Of a stretch of 64,000 bases of DNA, positions 44,176-54,073 are shown one piece after another. The translations under genes and the position numbers were made by a program. A model generated the notes under the pieces. That model ran no database searches, was not told the DNA's origin, and worked only from the letters and a program-made list of their open reading frames with translations. Position 1 is the first letter of the stretch. Each line of letters begins with the position of its first letter. This DNA comes from JAAYUD01 sp041907665 (lineage in GTDB: Bacteria; Bacteroidota; Bacteroidia; Bacteroidales; Bacteroidaceae). The stretch lies in the NCBI GenBank assembly GCA_041907665.1, contig JAYRGW010000009.1:1-64000 (forward strand), in the 5' to 3' direction.

Positions 44176-45438
44176 ATGCTTCAAATGAGAATAATAAAGA
44201 CTTATGCATTTACCATCTGCCTGATCATTGGAATTGTGATAGGAGGAATTAGTGGAATAGTATTTGGTGAAAAAGCCTCCGTGGTCAAGCCGATAGGCGA
44301 TATTTTCCTTAACATGATGTTTGTACTTATAGTCCCGTTAGTCTTTCTCAGTATATCAACGGCTATTTACAACATGAAGCAGATGAACATGATAGGCAAA
44401 GTCATGTTTAACATCATTCTCGTTTTCCTCGGCTCGGCAATAATAGCAGCAACGGCAGCATATATTCTCACCAGTTTTTATAATCCGCTTAACGGCGTGG
44501 ATAAAGCCATGATAATGGCAAATCTGCCGGAATATAGTTCAACGGCGCATTTAAACAGCGGGGATATGTTTGTAAAGACATTCAGTGTCCCCGATTTCTT
44601 GCAATTGTTTACCAAAGCAAATTTACTTCCTCTCATTCTTTTCTCAGCATTCTTCGGCTTAGCCACTGCATATAGTGGAGAACATGGCAAGACCGTAGCC
44701 CAACTATTGAATTCAGGTATGATGGTTATTTTACGAATGATGAAGATTTTCATGTACGCTGCTCCTATAGGACTCGGATGTTATTTTGCAGATACCATAG
44801 GCAAAGTCGGCGTTCATATATTAAATGGCTATGCTAATGCTTTTGCGCTTTACCTGGTGCTTACCGTAATTTGCTACTTCGGACTTAATTCTCTCTATAT
44901 CGGATTGGCTGGTGGCGCAAAAAGTTGGCGTACGTTTTGGCGACACATCATCACACCGTCACTCACGGCTATTGCGACTTCATCAAGTGCTGCCTGCATC
45001 CCTATTAATATTGAAGCCTCAAAAAAGATGGGTGTTCCTGCAAATATCGCAGAAACGGTTATTCCCTTAGGAACCAATATGCACAAAGATGGATCGGTCA
45101 TGGGGGGTATCATAAAAATCGTCTTTCTATTGACAATATTCGGACAAAACACGGGTTTCTCTAGTAATGTAGTCTTCATTATCGGCGTGGCTCTGCTTGT
45201 CGGAGCTGTTATGGGAGCCATCCCAAGCGGAGGTATGACCGGAGAATTATTAATCTGTTCGGTTTTCGGTTTTTCGCCACAACTTGCGGGAACACTTATG
45301 GTAATCAGTACAATTATTGATGTACCCGCCACATTACTCAATTCTACTGGTAATATTGTAAGTTCAGTACTTGTTGCCCGACTGACAAAGGGTAAAGAAT
45401 GGGCGGAAAATAACAGGGAAGAAAATGATATGCTTTAA
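44176..45438 (+). CDS. Dicarboxylate/amino acid:cation symporter (DAACS family)
   Basis: 420 residues from ATG at 44176 (a TTG one codon earlier is also open). About eight membrane segments plus re-entrant loops. The signature ATSSSAACIP corresponds to the serine-rich hairpin, VIPLGTNMHKDGS to the NMDGT-like cation site, and VPATLLNSTGNIVSS to the substrate-binding helix. Family members move C4-dicarboxylates or glutamate with sodium or protons. In this locus it could export or import an organic acid tied to uronate fermentation; that is inference. It has its own promoter element. Confidence 0.92.
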   Translation: MLQMRIIKTYAFTICLIIGIVIGGISGIVFGEKASVVKPIGDIFLNMMFVLIVPLVFLSISTAIYNMKQMNMIGKVMFNIILVFLGSAIIAATAAYILTSFYNPLNGVDKAMIMANLPEYSSTAHLNSGDMFVKTFSVPDFLQLFTKANLLPLILFSAFFGLATAYSGEHGKTVAQLLNSGMMVILRMMKIFMYAAPIGLGCYFADTIGKVGVHILNGYANAFALYLVLTVICYFGLNSLYIGLAGGAKSWRTFWRHIITPSLTAIATSSSAACIPINIEASKKMGVPANIAETVIPLGTNMHKDGSVMGGIIKIVFLLTIFGQNTGFSSNVVFIIGVALLVGAVMGAIPSGGMTGELLICSVFGFSPQLAGTLMVISTIIDVPATLLNSTGNIVSSVLVARLTKGKEWAENNREENDML

Positions 45439-45482
45439 ATAGATTCAATCAAGAATCGTGACAGCTTCCAACTTGGATAATA

Positions 45483-45514
45483 TTTGCAAAAATCAAAGTT
45501 ATCATGTAGATTTG
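45483..45514 (+). promoter_or_regulatory. Promoter of the GH3 gene
   Basis: TTTG (45483-45486), a 20-bp gap and TAGATTTG (45507-45514) fit the Bacteroidetes consensus. The ATG is at 45545. Confidence 0.7.
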
Positions 45515-45544
45515 TAAATCTTATCCATCCCAAAAGTCAAAGCT

Positions 45545-48100
45545 ATGAAATATATTCTTGTATTTTTATTTTTGATACCTTTCGCATTTACTACCAATGC
45601 CCAGTTACCATATCAAAATCGATCTCTCACTCCCGAAGAGCGGGCTAATGATTTGCTATCGAGACTTACATTGGAAGAAAAAGTCGGATTGATGCAGAAT
45701 AACTCTCCTGCCATCCCTCGACTCGGAATTAAGCCCTATGAATGGTGGAACGAGGCACTACACGGAGTGGCACGTTCGGGACTTGCCACTGTTTTTCCAC
45801 AGGCAATCGGAATGGCAGCCTCTTTTGACGACATACTCCTTCAGAAAGTATTCGATGCAGTCAGCGACGAGGCCCGTGCTAAAAACCGTATAGCCAGGGA
45901 ACAAAATAGTTATAAGCGATACCAAGGACTGACATTTTGGACTCCTAATATCAATATATTCCGTGATCCACGTTGGGGAAGAGGACAGGAGACCTATGGA
46001 GAAGATCCTTTTTTAACTTCAAAAATGGGAGTAGCAGTAGTCCGCGGATTGCAAGGACCTGAAAATGCAAAGTATAGCAAGGCTCATGCATGCGCTAAAC
46101 ATTATGCTGTACATTCCGGACCGGAATGGAACAGACATAAATTCAATGCTGAAAATATAGATCCACGCGATTTATGGGAGACATATTTGCCAGCATTTAA
46201 AGACTTGGTGGTAAAAGGCAAAGTAAAAGAAGTGATGTGTGCATATAATAGATTTGAAGGTGCACCTTGCTGTGGAAGCAATAAATTACTGACTCAGATA
46301 TTACGCAACGAATGGAATTATAAAGGGATTGTTGTCAGTGACTGCGGAGCAATAAACGATTTCTACGAAAAAGGGCATCACGAAACTTATGAAAGAAAAA
46401 CTGACGCAGCAGCAGCGGCTGTTGTTACAGGCACGGACCTTGAATGTGGAGATGTATATAAATCGCTACCGGAAGCTGTCAAAAGTGGAGTCATACAAGA
46501 AAAAGAAATCGATCGTTCTGTATCGAGATTACTCCTAGCACGATTTCAACTTGGTGAGATGGACAATAGCACGCCATGGGATACTATTCCGACATCAGTT
46601 ATAGACAATGAAGCACACAGACACCTTGCCCTCCGTATGGCACGTGAATCAATCGTTTTATTGCAGAATAAAAATAACATCTTACCCTTAAAAGAGAACA
46701 TGAATATTGCATTGATCGGGCCGAACGCTAACGATTCTATCATGCAATGGGGAAATTACAATGGCTTCCCTTCGCATACTACCACCCTGCTGGAAGCTAT
46801 GAAACAAAAAATACCTGAAGATCAATTCAGCTACTATCCGGCATGTGACCGTATCATCGATCGCAATTTTGTCAGTCTATTCAATCAGTGTTCTGCCAAA
46901 GGGAAAAAAGGATTTAAAGCTGTGTATTGGAATAACAAGGAATGCAAAGGAAAACCTGTCGTAGAGAGAGAAGAAAAAAATCCACTTCATTTTACAGTAA
47001 ACGATACCACAAGTATTGCACCCAATGTTTCCCCGAATAATTTTTCAACGATTTATAGTGGTGAAATCTCTTCTGGGAAAAGTAAATCTATAGCATTTCG
47101 TATATCGTCAGAGGGAGAATACAAACTATCCATCAATGGAAAAGTCGTCGTATCAAACAAGGCTGTCTCGGGGCAAACCAAAGATGTTTATATGCTTAAG
47201 ACCCAACCCGGAAAAATCTATAAAATAGTACTTGCACTCCTATCTCCAAAGAAAGGTGCCACTCTTAGCTTTGATCTAGGTGAATATAGAAAAATAGATT
47301 TCAATCCAATAATCAAACAGCTTGAATATGCCGATGTTGTTCTTTTTGCAGGTGGTATAGCTCCTTCTCTTGAAGGAGAAGAGATGGCTGTAAGTGCTCC
47401 CGGATTTAAAGGTGGGGACCGCACAAATATAGAACTCCCCGATATACAACGTCAACTTTTGGCAGCGCTCAGAAAAGCAGGAAAAAAAGTGGTGTTCATT
47501 AATTTCTCGGGAAGTGCCATAGGTTTGGTTCCCGAAAGTCAAAATTGTGATGCCATTTTACAAGCATGGTATCCAGGGCAAGCTGGCGGGACTGCTATTG
47601 CAGATGTTCTTACCGGTTCTTACAATCCTTCCGGAAGATTGCCGATCACTTTCTATAAAAGCGTTGCCCAACTTCCCGACTTCCAAGATTATTCAATGAA
47701 AGGGCGTACATATCGATACTTAAAAGAGAAGCCATTATTTCCTTTCGGGCATGGATTAAGCTTTACCTCATTTGCATACGGGAAAGCTAAGATAGAACAC
47801 AATGAATTGATCATACCGGTAACAAATGCAGGCGGCAGAGATGGAGAAGAAGTGGTCCAATTGTATGTACAACGTCCCGAAGATCAAAGTGGCCCAAATA
47901 AAACTCTGAGAGGATTTAAGCGTGTTTTTATCGCAGCGGGAGACACATGTCTGGTTAGCTTCCCACTAAACGAAGAGACCTTCAACTGGTGGGATACTTC
48001 TACTAATACCGTACACCCTATGAGCGGGCAGTATAATTTAATGTATGGAGGAACTTCGGACGACCAAGAATTAAAAAGCTTATCATTCCATAAGGAATAG
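45545..48100 (+). CDS. GH3 beta-glycosidase (beta-xylosidase type), exported
   Basis: 851 residues. Signal peptide (FLFLIPFAFTTNAQ). The first domain has EKVGLMQNNSPAIPRLGIKP and FRDPRWGRGQETYGEDPFL, and the nucleophile Asp is in GIVVSDCGAINDF (near residue 266). The second domain follows from about residue 360. It is interrupted by a PA14-like insert (about residues 450-580, AVYWNNKECKG to SINGKVVVSNK). A fibronectin III-like domain ends the protein. The N-terminal motifs are closest to beta-xylosidases. With GH43 and GH28 nearby it may remove xylose from xylogalacturonan; that is inference. Confidence 0.94.
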   Translation: MKYILVFLFLIPFAFTTNAQLPYQNRSLTPEERANDLLSRLTLEEKVGLMQNNSPAIPRLGIKPYEWWNEALHGVARSGLATVFPQAIGMAASFDDILLQKVFDAVSDEARAKNRIAREQNSYKRYQGLTFWTPNINIFRDPRWGRGQETYGEDPFLTSKMGVAVVRGLQGPENAKYSKAHACAKHYAVHSGPEWNRHKFNAENIDPRDLWETYLPAFKDLVVKGKVKEVMCAYNRFEGAPCCGSNKLLTQILRNEWNYKGIVVSDCGAINDFYEKGHHETYERKTDAAAAAVVTGTDLECGDVYKSLPEAVKSGVIQEKEIDRSVSRLLLARFQLGEMDNSTPWDTIPTSVIDNEAHRHLALRMARESIVLLQNKNNILPLKENMNIALIGPNANDSIMQWGNYNGFPSHTTTLLEAMKQKIPEDQFSYYPACDRIIDRNFVSLFNQCSAKGKKGFKAVYWNNKECKGKPVVEREEKNPLHFTVNDTTSIAPNVSPNNFSTIYSGEISSGKSKSIAFRISSEGEYKLSINGKVVVSNKAVSGQTKDVYMLKTQPGKIYKIVLALLSPKKGATLSFDLGEYRKIDFNPIIKQLEYADVVLFAGGIAPSLEGEEMAVSAPGFKGGDRTNIELPDIQRQLLAALRKAGKKVVFINFSGSAIGLVPESQNCDAILQAWYPGQAGGTAIADVLTGSYNPSGRLPITFYKSVAQLPDFQDYSMKGRTYRYLKEKPLFPFGHGLSFTSFAYGKAKIEHNELIIPVTNAGGRDGEEVVQLYVQRPEDQSGPNKTLRGFKRVFIAAGDTCLVSFPLNEETFNWWDTSTNTVHPMSGQYNLMYGGTSDDQELKSLSFHKE

Positions 48101-48352
48101 TTATGAATAAAACCATTATTATATTTCGAGGAAAGAAAAGTCCTTTAGCTTCATTTCTTGATAATATTTTCTTAATACCATCTCTATACATTTTCCACTC
48201 TTTTGCGCTTCAGCTGAGGCAGATTAGGATAAAGAAATAGTGGAGATGGTATGGACTTGGTATGGAGAAGGTATGGAGATGATTCGGCATTAGAAAGGCT
48301 CATACATGCACCTATAATCTATCGTTTTTACTTTACAAACACTTCTTTCTAT
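48101..48352. other. Convergent intergenic region with an 11-bp tandem repeat
   Basis: 252 bp between the GH3 stop and the regulator stop. Three 11-bp units starting GGTATGGA lie at 48248-48280, and TACCATCTC at 48176-48184 is inverted relative to GAGATGGTA at 48243-48251. These could fold as a long-range hairpin. No reading frame is supported. Confidence 0.5.
48248..48280 (+). repeat. Three 11-bp tandem repeats (GGTATGGAnnn)
   Basis: Units 48248-48258, 48259-48269 and 48270-48280 read GGTATGGA followed by CTT, GAA and GAT. They lie between convergent genes of the pectin locus. Direct repeats can be regulator sites, but this position is not upstream of a gene. Confidence 0.6.
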
Positions 48353-51300
48353 TTATTGAATATTCTTATTAAAGATGTGATCACGGAATTCAGTAGGAGT
48401 CATCCCCATTTTCTGCTTAAAACATTTGCTGAAATAACGGGGATCGTTAATTCCCACCATATAAGAGATCTGAGTCATAGTAAATTCTCCCGACTCAATC
48501 AATTTTATAGCATGCTTAATGCGCATCTCCTTTATAAACTCGACAGGAGCCAAACCGGTTAAAGATTTCAGCTTTTTAAAAAACACTGATCGGCTTACGG
48601 CAAGTTCCTGTACCAAATCGTCCACAACCAAATCACCATTATCCATATTCTTCTCCATCAAGTCAGTCAATTTATCCATAAACTCTTTATCCCGCCGCGA
48701 TATGCCAGGAACATGTTCTTCCATTGAAAGAGGGTCCGCCTGATTCAAATCCAAGTCTCCCTCGGGATTAGCATGATACTTCTGCTGCAATTTTCGGCGC
48801 TGTTGAAGCAGGTTCTTAACGCGCACTTTTAAATAAACAGCGCTAAAAGGCTTAGTAATATAGTCATCAGCCCCATATTCTATTCCTTCCAGTTTGCTCT
48901 CCTCAGAAGTTTTAGCTGTAAGTAATACAATCGGAATATGACTGGTGTTCATATCAGCTCTAAGTTCACGAGTCATTGAAATCCCATCTTTTTCGGGCAT
49001 CATCACATCACTGATTATAATATCGGGAAGATATTTCAATGCTTTATTCCATCCTTGCAACCCATCTATAGCCTCAACAACCCTATATTCAGAAGAAAAA
49101 ATACTCCGTAAGAACAATCTTAGTTCAGCATTATCTTCCACTATCAGCATAAGTTCCTTTGACGTAATATCTTCATCGTAAAGGTCTTGGTCAGCCATTG
49201 CTTCTGTTGTTTCACAACTATCAGAAACAGGCTTCAGTTCCAACTCAACAGTCGAATCGTCCTGCAAGAATTCCACTTCGCTTTCATAATGTTCCTTACC
49301 TTTCAGGAAGCTGACCATGAAGCAACTCCCCTCTCCTAATCTGCTATCTACCGTTATGTTTCCTTTATGCATTTCCACCAATTCCTTCACCAAAGACAAT
49401 CCGATACCGGTACTAGCCTGATGAAACAGATTTTGATCAATCAGATTTTCAAAACGGACAAAAAGAGATTTCTTCTTATTTTCGGCTATACCAATCCCTT
49501 GATCCTGAACCCCGATTGAAACAGTGGTCTCATCTTCCCGAATGAAAACCGTAATCATTTTCCCATTAGGAGTGTATTTGAAAGCGTTTGAAAGAAGATT
49601 AAATATGATTTTTTCAAATTTATCCGAATCAACCCACATATAAAGTTCCTTGCTCTCCGTCTCAAATAGAAAATCTATTTGATGCTCTTCAGCCGCAGAG
49701 TCAAAGTTCTCCATTATCCTTTGGATAAAAGAGACAATGTTGACCCGTTGCACCTTCATTTTCATCTTTTTGTTCTGAATTTTACGAAAGTCTAATATTT
49801 GGTTCACCAATCGTAACATGCGACTCGTATTGCGTTCGACTATCTGTAGCTGCTCACGGGCTGTCGGGGGGATTTGTGGATTCTGCAGCACACATTCTAC
49901 CGGTCCCGCTATCAATGTAAGAGGGGTACGTAGTTCATGGGATATATCGGTAAAGAAACGAAGTTTCATATCTGTCATTTGCTGTTCCATTGAGACGCGA
50001 TGTTTCAACCGGTAAATAGTAAAGAGAATATATGCCGTAACGACAATTATGGCTATAATAAAAAGTACATAAAGTAGATAAGCCAAAGGAGTCTCCCAAA
50101 ATGAAGGCAATATCTCGATATTAAGCGAGCGAATATTGCTTGTCCAAACGCCATCACTGTTAGTTGAACGGACTTTAAACACATAATGACCCTTCGGCAA
50201 ATTGGTATAAGTGGCTAATCGCTGGTTGCCAACATAGTTCCAATTCTTTTCAAATCCCTCTAGCATATAAGCATATTGGATTTCAGAAGGAGCCGAATAG
50301 TCAAGAGCTGCAAATGAGATAGAAAAGATATTTTCTTTATGTGACAAACGCAACTCCTTCACATCATCCAATGTTTGTTTTAGTATGGATTTGTCCCCTG
50401 GCATCACATCCTGATTGGCAATTAGCAATTTGGATAAAACAATTGCCGGAATGTAGTTACTTTTCTTTATAGAATCCGGATTAAAGGAGAATATACCGGT
50501 ATTGGAGCCAAAAAGCATTCCGCCCATCGAAAGATAAGCTGAAGCTGCTTCACTAAATCTGACAGGAAAGGAAATTGTCTTATCATCATAATTTTCAAAG
50601 CGCTCAGTTGAAGGAATAAATTTACTAACTCCGTTTTCCGTACTTAACCATAGATTCCCATGATTATCCTCCTGCATGGACAAGATTATATCTGAAGAAA
50701 GCCCTTCATTCACGGTATACGATTTAAACTCGGCATTGCCTCTCTTATCTAGAGATATAAGTTTGTTTAATCCTCCACCGAACGTGGCAGCATAAAGTTC
50801 TTTCTTTTTCGTCACAGTAATCCAATGTACATCATTGTTGCTTATGCTGTGATATTTTTCGGGTACCCGCGAATAATGGTGAAAAACAATATCTTCGGGA
50901 TTCTTAAAACTTTCATCAAACATTAAAGCTCCGACAGTTGTACCGATCCAAAGATGCCCACTCCTATCACTCGTTATAAAACGAGCCTTATAGCAGTTAT
51001 CTATAGGATAATTTTTCAAATTGTTTCGGTGATTAATAAAGACTTCTTTCCCTTTTTGATCCCGAGTTAAATAATTTATTCCACCCCCATAAGTAGCTAC
51101 CCATATCCGGCCACACTTGTCTTGATAGGCGCAATACACATTATCATTGCTAAGGCTATATATATCATTTTTATCATATTTGTACCGCTTAATCTTATAG
51201 TGAAGGCTCTGCCGTTCGGGTTCCGCTTTTATTAGTCCCTCCCCTTTTGTTGCAATCCAAATGTTTCTCATGCTATCTTGCATGATAAAATAAACCGTAC

Positions 51301-52801
51301 CGCGTATAGGTAAACCGGAGTTAGAGACGGCTCCGGTTTCTGTAAGGTATCCACAATATCTTCCTTGCTTATACACCCTTAATTTACCATCTTTCAAGCC
51401 TACCCACAAGTTACGCTCACGATCTTCACATAAAGCGCGCACTTCATTACTTAACGATTCATAAGAATGAGGCTCAGGGGTTATCATACGAAACTGTGGA
51501 TGTCGAAATGTTATCTTCTCAAGTCCTTTTGAATGGGTACACATCCACAAATTACCTTGCCTGTCGGAAAAAGCACTGTGAATTTTGTTGGAGAAGTGCC
51601 AATTATCACCGGACAAGCTATTATAAAAAGACTTTAAGCTATTGCTCTTCCGGTCAAAATAAGAAAATCCTCCTCCATAAGGGTGTACCCATACCGTTCC
51701 ATAAATATCTTCATGAATATGAAAGGCAGGATGAGAACGGTCAGTTGTCGTAGCCTCAACTGCTAACTCTTCACATTTCAATATCTTCGTACGAGGATTA
51801 AAGTGAACCACTTTACCCGGTACATGTTGTTCAAACCACACTTCTAATGATTTATCCACATAGACCGAAATGATTGGAGAACCCGGAAAAAGAGAAGCGG
51901 GATAGTGCTCCATCAATTTTGTTTTAAGCGTATATACAAAAAAACCATCTTTGTCAGTAACAAAAATCATTTCTTTAGTTCCCAATCCAGCAATTGCAAC
52001 AATATGCGAATTCGTCGGCACTTTTAGTAAATTAAATCGCCCTGTATTCTTTTGATAACACCATATTCTTCCTCCATCCGAACCAAAATAGAGTTGGGAG
52101 CCAGACTCTAAACAAGAATAAAAGGACTGACCAGCCGCTTTTTTATGCAATTCATCATTTTCAGCAAAATAAAAAGCTGGAGAGTTTTCTCCAATGCGAA
52201 TCTTACCGAGCCCATTATTGGTAAGTACCCATTCATTGCCTATCAAATCCTGATATACTTTAAATGCTCTCACGATGGGAAAAGACTTCTTTTGAGATGA
52301 ATACCGCTCAGAGGTCAATTTATAGTTTTCCGGATTGGTAATCACTCTAATAGCTCCATCAGAATCCGTCAAAAGCCATACTGTACCATTATCGAGTATA
52401 ATTATTTTAGTAATGGTTATATTACTACCTTCGTGATTGTCAGCCGGAACACGTTCAAAAAATTCAGTCTTAGGATTAAAGCGATATACATGGTTGTCAT
52501 AAGTCAATAACCAAATAAAACCATACTTATCCTCTCCCATATAGTCTATTCTATTATGACTTAAGGTTATCTTATTATCCAGTCTGGCCTTATACTTTCT
52601 GAAAGAGTAACCATCAAATTTATTAATACCATCCCAAGTAGAAAACCACATATTCCCTTTATGATCCTGAAGAATCGACATAATGGTGTTTTGAGACAAC
52701 CCGTTTTCCGAAGAATAATGAGTAAAAATACAGTCATGCTGCCCTTTGACAACAGTCGAAAACAATAATATATTTAATATGAAATATAAGGTTCTTTTCA
52801 T
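48353..52801 (-). CDS. Hybrid two-component system regulator of the pectin locus
   Basis: 1482 residues. Order of parts: signal peptide (residues 1-20), a periplasmic sensor made of two-component propeller repeats (about 25-760; motifs such as GNMWFSTWDGINKFDG and GHLWIGTTVGALMFD), a Y_Y_Y domain (about 770-890), one membrane segment (AYLLYVLFIIAIIVVTAYIL), a histidine kinase (FFTDISHELRTPLTL with His near 955; N-box NLLSNAFKYTP), a receiver domain (phospho-Asp in IIISDVMMPEKDG near 1267) and a C-terminal AraC-type HTH. All key residues are present. Such regulators sense an oligosaccharide directly and switch on the locus. It is divergent from the esterase gene, which starts 86 bp away. Confidence 0.97.
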   Translation of the reverse strand: MKRTLYFILNILLFSTVVKGQHDCIFTHYSSENGLSQNTIMSILQDHKGNMWFSTWDGINKFDGYSFRKYKARLDNKITLSHNRIDYMGEDKYGFIWLLTYDNHVYRFNPKTEFFERVPADNHEGSNITITKIIILDNGTVWLLTDSDGAIRVITNPENYKLTSERYSSQKKSFPIVRAFKVYQDLIGNEWVLTNNGLGKIRIGENSPAFYFAENDELHKKAAGQSFYSCLESGSQLYFGSDGGRIWCYQKNTGRFNLLKVPTNSHIVAIAGLGTKEMIFVTDKDGFFVYTLKTKLMEHYPASLFPGSPIISVYVDKSLEVWFEQHVPGKVVHFNPRTKILKCEELAVEATTTDRSHPAFHIHEDIYGTVWVHPYGGGFSYFDRKSNSLKSFYNSLSGDNWHFSNKIHSAFSDRQGNLWMCTHSKGLEKITFRHPQFRMITPEPHSYESLSNEVRALCEDRERNLWVGLKDGKLRVYKQGRYCGYLTETGAVSNSGLPIRGTVYFIMQDSMRNIWIATKGEGLIKAEPERQSLHYKIKRYKYDKNDIYSLSNDNVYCAYQDKCGRIWVATYGGGINYLTRDQKGKEVFINHRNNLKNYPIDNCYKARFITSDRSGHLWIGTTVGALMFDESFKNPEDIVFHHYSRVPEKYHSISNNDVHWITVTKKKELYAATFGGGLNKLISLDKRGNAEFKSYTVNEGLSSDIILSMQEDNHGNLWLSTENGVSKFIPSTERFENYDDKTISFPVRFSEAASAYLSMGGMLFGSNTGIFSFNPDSIKKSNYIPAIVLSKLLIANQDVMPGDKSILKQTLDDVKELRLSHKENIFSISFAALDYSAPSEIQYAYMLEGFEKNWNYVGNQRLATYTNLPKGHYVFKVRSTNSDGVWTSNIRSLNIEILPSFWETPLAYLLYVLFIIAIIVVTAYILFTIYRLKHRVSMEQQMTDMKLRFFTDISHELRTPLTLIAGPVECVLQNPQIPPTAREQLQIVERNTSRMLRLVNQILDFRKIQNKKMKMKVQRVNIVSFIQRIMENFDSAAEEHQIDFLFETESKELYMWVDSDKFEKIIFNLLSNAFKYTPNGKMITVFIREDETTVSIGVQDQGIGIAENKKKSLFVRFENLIDQNLFHQASTGIGLSLVKELVEMHKGNITVDSRLGEGSCFMVSFLKGKEHYESEVEFLQDDSTVELELKPVSDSCETTEAMADQDLYDEDITSKELMLIVEDNAELRLFLRSIFSSEYRVVEAIDGLQGWNKALKYLPDIIISDVMMPEKDGISMTRELRADMNTSHIPIVLLTAKTSEESKLEGIEYGADDYITKPFSAVYLKVRVKNLLQQRRKLQQKYHANPEGDLDLNQADPLSMEEHVPGISRRDKEFMDKLTDLMEKNMDNGDLVVDDLVQELAVSRSVFFKKLKSLTGLAPVEFIKEMRIKHAIKLIESGEFTMTQISYMVGINDPRYFSKCFKQKMGMTPTEFRDHIFNKNIQ

Positions 52802-52855
52802 AGCGGAAGATCTATTCTATTGGGGTAAAGATACATAAATCAGCTTTATATTACT

Positions 52856-52863
52856 TATCTTTG
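52856..52863 (+). promoter_or_regulatory. -7 element of the esterase gene
   Basis: TATCTTTG lies 24 bp before the ATG at 52888. On the opposite strand TATCTTTA (52833-52826) is one base away from the consensus and may serve the regulator gene. The two promoters are thus close and divergent. Confidence 0.45.
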
Positions 52864-52887
52864 TGAATATTTTAATCGCTTTAGTCT

Positions 52888-54045
52888 ATGAAACAATCTA
52901 TTCTTTTTATTTTTATATTACTATCATGCTTTTTTAATGTATTAGGACAAAATAAAGACAGCATAAATTATGGAATTACCAAAAATATGCCCCTATTTTA
53001 TAAACAACTGAAAGAACAACTATCCTATCCAATGGCATGGGAAAAATCTCCTATTAGAAACTTCAACAAATGGAGGAATAAAGCGAGAAAACAAGTTTTT
53101 GAATGTATGAAGAATGTTTCGCCGGCACCAGATAGCTATAATATGGAAATCATTGCCACGGAAAAACGTAATGGGTATGAAGTACAAAAAATAACATTCA
53201 ACTTGTCCTCTTGGTATAGAGTCCCGGCTTATTTGCTAGTACCGCAAGGGAAAGGTCCTTTTCCAGCGATTGCAATGCTGCACGATCATGGCGCTCACTT
53301 CTCTATTGGTAAAGAGAAAATGGTACGCCCCTTTGAAGTTAAGAAAGAAGTACTTGCTGACGCCGACGATTGGAGCACACGTTGCTATGACAGCCAATAC
53401 ACCGGAGATTATTTTGCAGAACATGGTTATGTCGTATTATCTGTGGATGCGCTGTTTTGGGGAGAAAGAGGTCAGAAGGAAGGGCCAAACTATGAAGGAC
53501 AGCAAGCTTTAGCATCCAATTTTCTACAAATGGGTGCATCATGGAGTGCCTTTATTACCATGGACGATATACGAAGTACAGACTTTTTAGCTTCCTTATC
53601 TTTTGTCAATGCAAGTAAAATCGGCTGTCTAGGCTTCTCAATGGGAGGTTATCGTTCATGGATGCTTTCGGCACTGACTGACCGTATAAAAGCTTCCGCT
53701 TCTATTTGCTGGATGAATACCACCGAATACTTAATGGATTTATCAAATAACCAGAATAAGGGGGGATCAGCTTACTCAATGCTCATTCCAAATGTACGAC
53801 TCTACCTCGACTATCCCCATGTAGCTAGTATAGGCTGTCCCAAACCATCTTTATTCTTCAACGGAACAAAAGATAAGCTTTTCCCGGTAAAAGGCGTGGA
53901 AGATGCTTACTCAATCTTGCACAAAGTATGGAGTAGTCAGCATGCTTCTGAAAAGTTGGTGACCAAGCTTTGGGACGAAAAGCATTTTTTTAATAAAAGC
54001 ATGCAGAAAGAGACCTTGGAATTCTTTGATAAATGGCTGAAGTAA
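52888..54045 (+). CDS. Exported alpha/beta-hydrolase, carbohydrate-esterase-like
   Basis: 385 residues. Signal peptide (FIFILLSCFFNVLGQ). The alpha/beta-hydrolase core has YRVPAYLLVPQGKGPFPAIA, the nucleophile Ser in LGFSMGGYRSW, an Asp in NGTKDKLFPV and a His in WDEKHFFNKS. This type of dienelactone-hydrolase or acetylesterase-like protein is common in pectin loci and could remove acetyl or methyl groups. The exact activity is not visible. It is divergent from the sensor gene, and its stop is 29 bp from that of the broken CE12-CE8 gene. Confidence 0.83.
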   Translation: MKQSILFIFILLSCFFNVLGQNKDSINYGITKNMPLFYKQLKEQLSYPMAWEKSPIRNFNKWRNKARKQVFECMKNVSPAPDSYNMEIIATEKRNGYEVQKITFNLSSWYRVPAYLLVPQGKGPFPAIAMLHDHGAHFSIGKEKMVRPFEVKKEVLADADDWSTRCYDSQYTGDYFAEHGYVVLSVDALFWGERGQKEGPNYEGQQALASNFLQMGASWSAFITMDDIRSTDFLASLSFVNASKIGCLGFSMGGYRSWMLSALTDRIKASASICWMNTTEYLMDLSNNQNKGGSAYSMLIPNVRLYLDYPHVASIGCPKPSLFFNGTKDKLFPVKGVEDAYSILHKVWSSQHASEKLVTKLWDEKHFFNKSMQKETLEFFDKWLK

Positions 54046-54073
54046 TTTTTTGACAAGCCTTCTACCCGCGATC

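Noticed and set aside
48248..48280. Regulator binding site for the hybrid two-component system
   Set aside because: The repeats are at the 3' ends of two convergent genes and not upstream of any start, so a promoter role is not supported.
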